Source of the DNA: CAZQGO01 sp964593065
Lineage (GTDB): Bacteria > Oederibacteriota > JAAXVQ01
Reading direction: 5' to 3'
Assembly: GCA_964593065.1 (NCBI GenBank)
Contig: CAZQGO010000001.1
Coordinates: 352,688-416,687 of the forward strand
DNA: 64,000 nt
Both the position numbers and the translations under genes were made by a program. Position 1 is the first letter of the stretch, and every line of letters starts with the position of its first letter. Below the pieces are notes generated by a model, which saw only the letters and a program-made list of their open reading frames with translations, did not search any database and was not told the DNA's origin. Below, one piece after another: positions 59,006 to 64,000 of this stretch.

Positions 59006-61042
59006 ATGAAGGGCTCATCTCCATTCCGGACGTCGCCGGTCGCGTCCCGGCCCCTGCACTCCTTGGCCTCCCGGCAGGTCTCCCTGCTGGTTCTCACGGC
59101 CCAAATCGCCGTCCTCGTGGCCGTACTGGCCGTGCTGCACACCCATCACTATCTCCTGTTCCACACCCTGGCGGAAATGTTCAGCGTGGTCGTCGGCGGC
59201 GCCATCTTCCTGGTGGCCTGGAACACCCGCCGTTTCGTGGACACGGATTATTTCCTGTTGATCGGAACCGGCTACCTGTTCGTTTCCATCCTCGACACGC
59301 TGCATACGCTGGCTTACCAGGGCATGACCGTATTGCCGGGCGCCGGCGCCGACTTAGCCGCGCAATTGTGGATTCAGGCCCGCTTCCTGGAAGCCCTGGG
59401 GCTCCTCGCGGCGCCGTTTTTCCTGGGCCGCCGGATCCGCGCCGGCACCCTGCTGGCCGGGTTCGCGGCGCTGACCCTCCTGGGCCTGGCCTCCCTGTTC
59501 TGGTGGCACGACTTTCCCGTGTGTTTCCGGGCGGGCAGCGGCCTGACCGGTTTCAAAATCGGCGCCGAATATTTCATCATGGCCATGTTGTTGCTGGCGT
59601 TTTGGCGCCTGCGCACGATCCCGGAAAAGATGGGCGCGGATTCGACCCGGTACATCCAGGCTGCGATCGTTGTCACGGTCTTCTCGGAATTGCTGTTCAC
59701 CCTGTATCACGGGCCCTACGGCATCCACAATTACTGGGGGCACATCTTCAAGGTCGTGTCCTTCTTGCTGCTGTACAAGGGAATTGTGGAAGGCAGCCTG
59801 GCGCGCCCCTATGACAATCTGTTCCGCAACCTGGCGGAAGGCGAAAAGAGGTTTCGCCTGGCCATCGAATACTTTCCGCGCTCCTTCCTCATCTACGACA
59901 GGGAGCGCCGCATCCGGTACATCAATCCCTATGCGGTCCGGCTCACGGGACTGCCGGAGGAAAAAATCCTCGGCCGCCGCGACGAGGACATCCTGCCGCC
60001 GGAGATCACCAGCCAGTATCTGCCGCAACTTCAAAGGGTTTTTCAGGAAATGCAGCCGCTGGTCTTCGACCTGCACAGCCGGCTGCCGGGCGGCGAGGTT
60101 TACATGCGGGTCCACTGCATCCCGCAGACGGACGAACGGGGCCGGATCGAGCAGGTCTTTTGCATCAGCCAGGACATCATGGACCTGAAAAAGACCGAGG
60201 AACTGCTGTGGCAGGACAACGAACGGCTCGAGGCCCTGGTGAACGAGCGGGCCCGCGAGCTGTCCGAGACCCAGGTCGAACTGGAGCGCAACCGGCGGCT
60301 GTCCGACCTCGGCATGCTCGCCGCGGGCATCGCCCACGATCTGCGCAACCCCCTGGGCGTGATCGTCACGGCCCTGTTCAACCTGCGGCGGAAAAACACC
60401 GATCCGGCGCTGGACCGCCATTTCGACAATATCGCCAAGAAAGTGGAGGAGAGCGAGCGCATCATCCGCAACCTCCTCCAATACGCGCGCGTCCAGCCCC
60501 CGGAACTCGAGGCCGTGGACCTGGGCGCCCTGCTCGAAGAACGCGTGGAGGCCGCGACCGCCCGCTATGCCCGGGGGACGATGGAGGTGCGGCTGGAAGT
60601 TTCATCCTTGCGGGGGACCAGCCTCTGGGCGGACGCCACCCAGCTCGGCCAGGTGGTCGACAATCTGCTCGACAATGCCTTTCAAATCCTGGAGCGGGAC
60701 GGAGGCCGGTTTTTCATTCACGGCGCCTGCGACGGCGCCTACACGGTGGTCCGGTTCGAAGACAACGGGCCGGGCCTGCCGCCCGGGGAAGAGGAGCGGA
60801 TTTTCCAGCCGTTTTTTTCCCGGCGTTCCAAGGGCACGGGGCTCGGCCTGGCCATCAGCCGGCAGATCGTGGAGCTGCACCAGGGAACCTTAACGGCGGT
60901 GAACCTGCCCGCGGGCGGGGCGTGTTTCATCCTGAGCCTGCCCCGTCAGGCGCCGCCCGATCCGGCGCCGCCCGCCGTCGGCGGGGACGTCTCCGCGACG
61001 ACCGCCGCCGGTACCCGCAAAACCGCCCTCGAGCCGGAATGA
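59006..61042 (+). CDS. MASE3-PAS sensor histidine kinase
   Basis: A 678-residue membrane sensor. An N-terminal block of about eight helices (residues 20-270) with HYLLFHTLAEMFSVVVGGAI and DTLHTLAYQGM matches MASE3 membrane sensing. It is followed by a PAS domain (about 285-395, FLIYDRERRIRYINPYAVRL), a coiled coil, HisKA with the phosphoaccepting His in AAGIAHDLRNPLG (about 442), and HATPase (VDNLLDNAFQIL; DNGPGLPPGEEERIFQPFF). ATG 59006 has GAGG eight bases upstream. It is a good candidate partner for the orphan regulators at 54325 and 55238, but that is inference. Confidence 0.9.
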   Translation: MKGSSPFRTSPVASRPLHSLASRQVSLLVLTAQIAVLVAVLAVLHTHHYLLFHTLAEMFSVVVGGAIFLVAWNTRRFVDTDYFLLIGTGYLFVSILDTLHTLAYQGMTVLPGAGADLAAQLWIQARFLEALGLLAAPFFLGRRIRAGTLLAGFAALTLLGLASLFWWHDFPVCFRAGSGLTGFKIGAEYFIMAMLLLAFWRLRTIPEKMGADSTRYIQAAIVVTVFSELLFTLYHGPYGIHNYWGHIFKVVSFLLLYKGIVEGSLARPYDNLFRNLAEGEKRFRLAIEYFPRSFLIYDRERRIRYINPYAVRLTGLPEEKILGRRDEDILPPEITSQYLPQLQRVFQEMQPLVFDLHSRLPGGEVYMRVHCIPQTDERGRIEQVFCISQDIMDLKKTEELLWQDNERLEALVNERARELSETQVELERNRRLSDLGMLAAGIAHDLRNPLGVIVTALFNLRRKNTDPALDRHFDNIAKKVEESERIIRNLLQYARVQPPELEAVDLGALLEERVEAATARYARGTMEVRLEVSSLRGTSLWADATQLGQVVDNLLDNAFQILERDGGRFFIHGACDGAYTVVRFEDNGPGLPPGEEERIFQPFFSRRSKGTGLGLAISRQIVELHQGTLTAVNLPAGGACFILSLPRQAPPDPAPPAVGGDVSATTAAGTRKTALEPE

Positions 61043-61074
61043 TTTCGCCGCCCGGCCCCCACCGGCGCTGATTT

Positions 61075-62166
61075 TCACCCGCCGGTTTTCGGCGCGGCCT
61101 CCGCTGCCCGCGGAGCCCCGGGCCGCATCTCCAATCTCGCCTTGGGCAGGCTCTCCGGAAATTCCCGCTGCAGGTAGGCCAGCAGGCGCTCCCGCACGTG
61201 GCATCTCAAGTCCCAGGCCTGCGGGGAATTGGGCGCGCTCATCAGGGCGCGCAACTCCACGGCGCGTTCGCTGGTGTTGGTCACCTGCAGGTTCCAAACC
61301 TTCCCGTCCCACAAACCGGAGGCCGCGAGCACGCGGTGCAGTTCTTCCCGCACCGCCGCCACCGGCACCGTGTAGTCCACGTAAAAAAAGACCGTGCCCA
61401 GGATGTCCGCGGTGCGGCGCGTCCAGTTCTGAAAGGGCTTCTCGATGAAGTAGGAGATGGGCACGACCAGCCGCCGCAGGTCCCAGATCCGGACCACCAC
61501 GTAGGTGCCGTGGATTTCCTCGATCCAGCCCCATTCGTCCTCCACGATCACCACGTCGTCGATGCGGATGGGCTGGGTGAGGGCGATTTGCAGGCCCGCG
61601 ATGACGTTGGACAGCACCGGGCGCGCGGCCATGCCCGCGATCAGGCCCAGCACCCCGGCCGAGGCGAACAGACCCGCGCCGAGGTTGCGGATGGAAGGAA
61701 AGGTCATCAGGATGAAGGCCAGGCTGAGCAGGGCGATGAACCCGGACAGGAGGCGCCGGATGACGACGATCTGCGTCTGGATTTTGCGGGCGTAGAAATT
61801 ATCGGGATTGTCGATGGTGTAATGATGGTTGATGAGATCGCCGCCGATGTACACGGACGCGGCGGCCAGCCAGCCGAGTACGAAGATGTTGGCCACCAGC
61901 AGGACGTGCTGCAGTGCGGCGCGGTCCCAGGCGGCCGGCAGGACCGCCAGGGGCAGGGCCAGTTCCGCCAGCCACAGGAACAGGGTCAAAGCGGCCGGCA
62001 GGCGCGCGGGTTTCAAAATCGTCCGCTCCACCCGGGGGCTGGAACGGCGCAGCAGGACCAGCAGCAGGCGGAATAACACCGCCCGAAGCGCCAGGGCGGC
62101 CGCCGCGGCCAGAAACAAGAAAGCGGCGGCCATTCCGAAGATCTTCAAATCCGCCAATAATTCCAT
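61075..62166 (-). CDS. MscS-family mechanosensitive channel
   Basis: A 363-residue inner-membrane channel. Four hydrophobic segments precede the pore region FASAGVLGLIAGMAARPVLS, the TM3-like Gly/Ala helix, and the beta domain begins PIRIDDVVIVEDEWGWIEEI with a PISYFIEKPFQNWTR segment and a C-terminal alpha/beta domain. It protects against hypo-osmotic shock or acts in ion homeostasis. ATG 62166 follows AGGAGG. It converges on the histidine kinase and diverges from the alpha/beta hydrolase. Confidence 0.93.
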   Translation of the reverse strand: MELLADLKIFGMAAAFLFLAAAAALALRAVLFRLLLVLLRRSSPRVERTILKPARLPAALTLFLWLAELALPLAVLPAAWDRAALQHVLLVANIFVLGWLAAASVYIGGDLINHHYTIDNPDNFYARKIQTQIVVIRRLLSGFIALLSLAFILMTFPSIRNLGAGLFASAGVLGLIAGMAARPVLSNVIAGLQIALTQPIRIDDVVIVEDEWGWIEEIHGTYVVVRIWDLRRLVVPISYFIEKPFQNWTRRTADILGTVFFYVDYTVPVAAVREELHRVLAASGLWDGKVWNLQVTNTSERAVELRALMSAPNSPQAWDLRCHVRERLLAYLQREFPESLPKARLEMRPGAPRAAEAAPKTGG

Positions 62167-62430
62167 AGCGCGATTTCCTCCTGGAGCAATTTTATTTCAG
62201 CCGTCGCCGGGCGCGAGCGGCCAAAGCCACACTTGGCTGACTTTTATCCACCCCCGGACCGCGCCGGACCTTACGTCCGTGGGCAGGCGGAGGAAAGTCA
62301 AGGGAAAGCGGAACGAGGGAATGAACGCCGGGCAGGCAGCGGTGTTTAATATTCCAGCTATCAGGAATTGCTGAGGCATGATGAACCGCCGCACTTAGGC
62401 TGGGAACCGACCGCGAGGGGGTGAGTGGGA

Positions 62431-63324
62431 ATGTATCTGCCGACGACTTTCGGCCGACTTGCCTTTCTGGAGCAGGGCCGGGGACTGCCCCTGATCTGCC
62501 TGCCCGCGTATCCGCTGGCCGGACAATTTTTCTACCGGCCGTTTGCGGAGAATTTGCCGGCGGCGCGCCTGATCCTGCCGGATTACCGGGGTTCCGGAGA
62601 TTCTTCCCTGGGCGAAGGTGAGGCGTGCACCGTGGAGGTTTTAGCCGAAGACATGTTCGGGCTCCTGGACTATTTGGGCGCGCCCCGGGCCGTGGTCCTG
62701 GGAGTTTCCCTGGGCGGGTACGTGGCCCTGGCCATGTACGCGCGCCATCCGGAACGCATCCAGGGGCTGATCCTGGCCGATACCCGGGCCGAAGCGGACG
62801 GACCGGAAGCCGTCAAGGCGCGTCATGGCACGGTGGTGGACTTGAGAAGCCGGGGAACAGAGGCGCTCCGCCCCAGGGTTCAGCGCCTGTTCGCGCCGAG
62901 CACCCGGGAAAACCGGCCCGACCTGGTCAACCGCGCCTGGCAGGCCGTGCAGAAGCAGGATCCCGAAGGCCTGGCGCGCCTGATGCTCGGCATGGCCCTG
63001 CGCCCGGACCGCAGCGGATTGCTGGCGCGCATCCGCGTGCCGACGCTGGTCCTGGGCGGGGAACAGGATGCGACCACTCCTCCCGCCGACATGCAAGGGC
63101 TGGCCGGGCGCATTCCCGGCGCTGAATTTCACGTCATCCAGGACGCCGGCCATCTGACTCCCCTGGAGCAGCCCCGGGCTTTTGCCGCCCGGGTCGGGCC
63201 GTTTCTCCGGAGACTGGAGGCCCGGATTGATGTGAAGCGTGAAAGTTTGGGGGCCGTCCCCGGCGGGGAACCGCCCGAAAACCGCCGCACGGCGGCGAAA
63301 ACAGGCGAAGGAGGAAAACCATGA
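62431..63324 (+). CDS. Alpha/beta-fold hydrolase
   Basis: A 297-residue enzyme with the nucleophile elbow VVLGVSLGGYVAL (Ser near 96), the acid residue in VLGGEQDATTP and the catalytic His in QDAGHLTPLEQ, a complete triad. It resembles 3-oxoadipate enol-lactonase/haloperoxidase-like esterases. The substrate cannot be assigned. I chose ATG 62431 with GGGGGTGAG upstream; a GTG two codons earlier is possible. A basic tail continues to an ATGA overlap with the next gene. Confidence 0.88.
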   Translation: MYLPTTFGRLAFLEQGRGLPLICLPAYPLAGQFFYRPFAENLPAARLILPDYRGSGDSSLGEGEACTVEVLAEDMFGLLDYLGAPRAVVLGVSLGGYVALAMYARHPERIQGLILADTRAEADGPEAVKARHGTVVDLRSRGTEALRPRVQRLFAPSTRENRPDLVNRAWQAVQKQDPEGLARLMLGMALRPDRSGLLARIRVPTLVLGGEQDATTPPADMQGLAGRIPGAEFHVIQDAGHLTPLEQPRAFAARVGPFLRRLEARIDVKRESLGAVPGGEPPENRRTAAKTGEGGKP

Positions 63325-64000
63325 ATCGAAAAGCAGGGATGTTTCCGCGGGTGATCCTGGCCGCTGCCTTGATGGCGATGCTGCCGGTGCTGGGGGCGGG
63401 AGCGGCGGAGCAGGGGAAAACACCGGACCAGGTCGTGGACGAGATCCGCGTTGCCCAGGGCCTGCAAAAGGGCCAGGATATCCAGTGCCCGCAGGTGACG
63501 GACGCACAGCTGGAGGAACTGGGCGAGGCGGTCATGGACGTCATGCACCCGAACCAGGATGTCCATGCCTGGATGGACCGGATGCTGGGAGGCCAGGGCA
63601 GCCAGAGCCTGGCCCTCATGCACCGGAACCTGGGCGCACGCTATCTGGGCTGCTGGGGCCAGGCTAAGGCCGGGACCTGGGGCCCGGGCATGATGATGGG
63701 GCCCGGCATGATGACGGGCCCTGGGATGATGGGAAACTGGAACGGCAGCGGCGCGGATCCGCGCGCCTGGCACTGGAATAGAAAAGGAGGCTGGCTACCC
63801 ATGATGAACTGGGGTTACGGAGGCATGATGGGATACGGATTGGGAGGATGGATCATGTGGATCATCTTCATCGCGGTTATCGTCTTGATCGTGTATCTGC
63901 TGGTGGTGCAGGGAAGGTCCCGCGGCGCGGGCGGCGGTGATTCCGCCGTGGAAATCCTCAAGCGGCGGTACGCCCGCGGCGAGATCAGCCGCGACGAGTT
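63321..64000 (+). CDS. Exported Met/Gly-rich protein fused in frame to a SHOCT membrane protein (partial)
   Basis: The frame runs off the right edge. It begins with a signal peptide (VILAAALMAMLPVLGAGAAE) and a soluble domain of about 110 residues with two Cys (IQCPQVTDAQLEELG and YLGCWGQ), then a Met/Gly-rich stretch (GPGMMMGPGMMTGPGMMGNW) and no stop. From 63801 it reads as a typical small SHOCT membrane protein with its own start. Either this is a natural fusion with internal re-initiation, or a small frame change has removed a stop near 63779. It is coupled to the hydrolase gene by ATGA. Confidence 0.65.
   Translation, partial: MNRKAGMFPRVILAAALMAMLPVLGAGAAEQGKTPDQVVDEIRVAQGLQKGQDIQCPQVTDAQLEELGEAVMDVMHPNQDVHAWMDRMLGGQGSQSLALMHRNLGARYLGCWGQAKAGTWGPGMMMGPGMMTGPGMMGNWNGSGADPRAWHWNRKGGWLPMMNWGYGGMMGYGLGGWIMWIIFIAVIVLIVYLLVVQGRSRGAGGGDSAVEILKRRYARGEISRDE
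63801..64000 (+). CDS. SHOCT-domain small membrane protein (internal start, partial)
   Basis: ATGATGAACTGG at 63801, ten bases after AAAAGGAGG, opens a stand-alone SHOCT protein: a Gly/Met-rich N terminus, one helix (WIMWIIFIAVIVLIVYLLVV), and the start of the SHOCT unit (EILKRRYARGEISRDEF), cut by the window edge. This is the usual size and layout of the free-standing family, so the internal start is likely used even though the upstream frame is open. Confidence 0.6.
   Translation, partial: MMNWGYGGMMGYGLGGWIMWIIFIAVIVLIVYLLVVQGRSRGAGGGDSAVEILKRRYARGEISRDE

Overview
This is a GC-rich 64 kb bacterial chromosome segment from a diderm (Gram-negative) cell. The envelope genes show this directly: an Omp85/TamA barrel with TamB, OmpA-type and other lipoproteins, LapA, and a Wzm/Wzt glycan exporter. 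A 2-oxoacid:ferredoxin oxidoreductase pair, a superoxide reductase and several radical SAM enzymes suggest an anaerobic or microaerophilic lifestyle. I cannot fix the phylum from sequence alone; an uncultured anaerobic lineage (for example Omnitrophota-like or deltaproteobacterial) would fit. No rRNA, tRNA, transposase or CRISPR array was seen.

Bases 1-19000 are a surface-polysaccharide locus. It holds two GT2 transferases, two paralogous multi-pass TMTC/PMT-like membrane proteins flanking a SPASM radical SAM enzyme, and a 1670-residue fusion (two methyltransferases, coiled coil, short repeats, WbsX domain, GT4 domain). A tightly coupled run follows: MBOAT acyltransferase, AlgJ-like SGNH protein, Wzm, Wzt, GT2 and another glycosyltransferase. 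The cluster probably makes, acylates and exports a decorated glycan.

Bases 19000-28200 are mostly housekeeping genes: MFS transporter, FtsH, CBS-domain protein, ATP-grasp protein, OmpA-like lipoprotein, AsnRS and a B12-type radical SAM enzyme. Bases 28500-30800 carry an ilvBN operon preceded by a consensus promoter, a 33-residue Val/Leu-rich leader peptide and a terminator, which is classical amino-acid attenuation. An ECF sigma/anti-sigma/Spy-like stress operon follows (30886-32419).

Bases 33300-37000 hold a hemerythrin-like protein, a SemiSWEET and a stressosome-type partner-switching module: RsbR, RsbS, RsbT and a fused HATPase/PP2C protein, with a TusA-like gene among them. Then come HrpB helicase, a lipoprotein peptidase with a TIGR03545/TIGR03546 pair, and a DUF2089 operon driven from an AT-rich promoter island.

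Bases 45650-52930 contain a large direct repeat. The 3' two thirds of an HD-phosphohydrolase gene occurs twice, 6646 bp apart, bracketing lapA-tamB-tamA. The right end has a D-2-hydroxyacid dehydrogenase, two response regulators, superoxide reductase, KorAB, a MASE3-type histidine kinase, MscS, an alpha/beta hydrolase and a gene cut by the window edge.

Two unrelated genes (MBOAT at 11523 and CBS protein at 22539) share a conserved, hairpin-rich 5' leader that I could not match to a known riboswitch. This leader and the duplicated HD gene are the most unusual features here.
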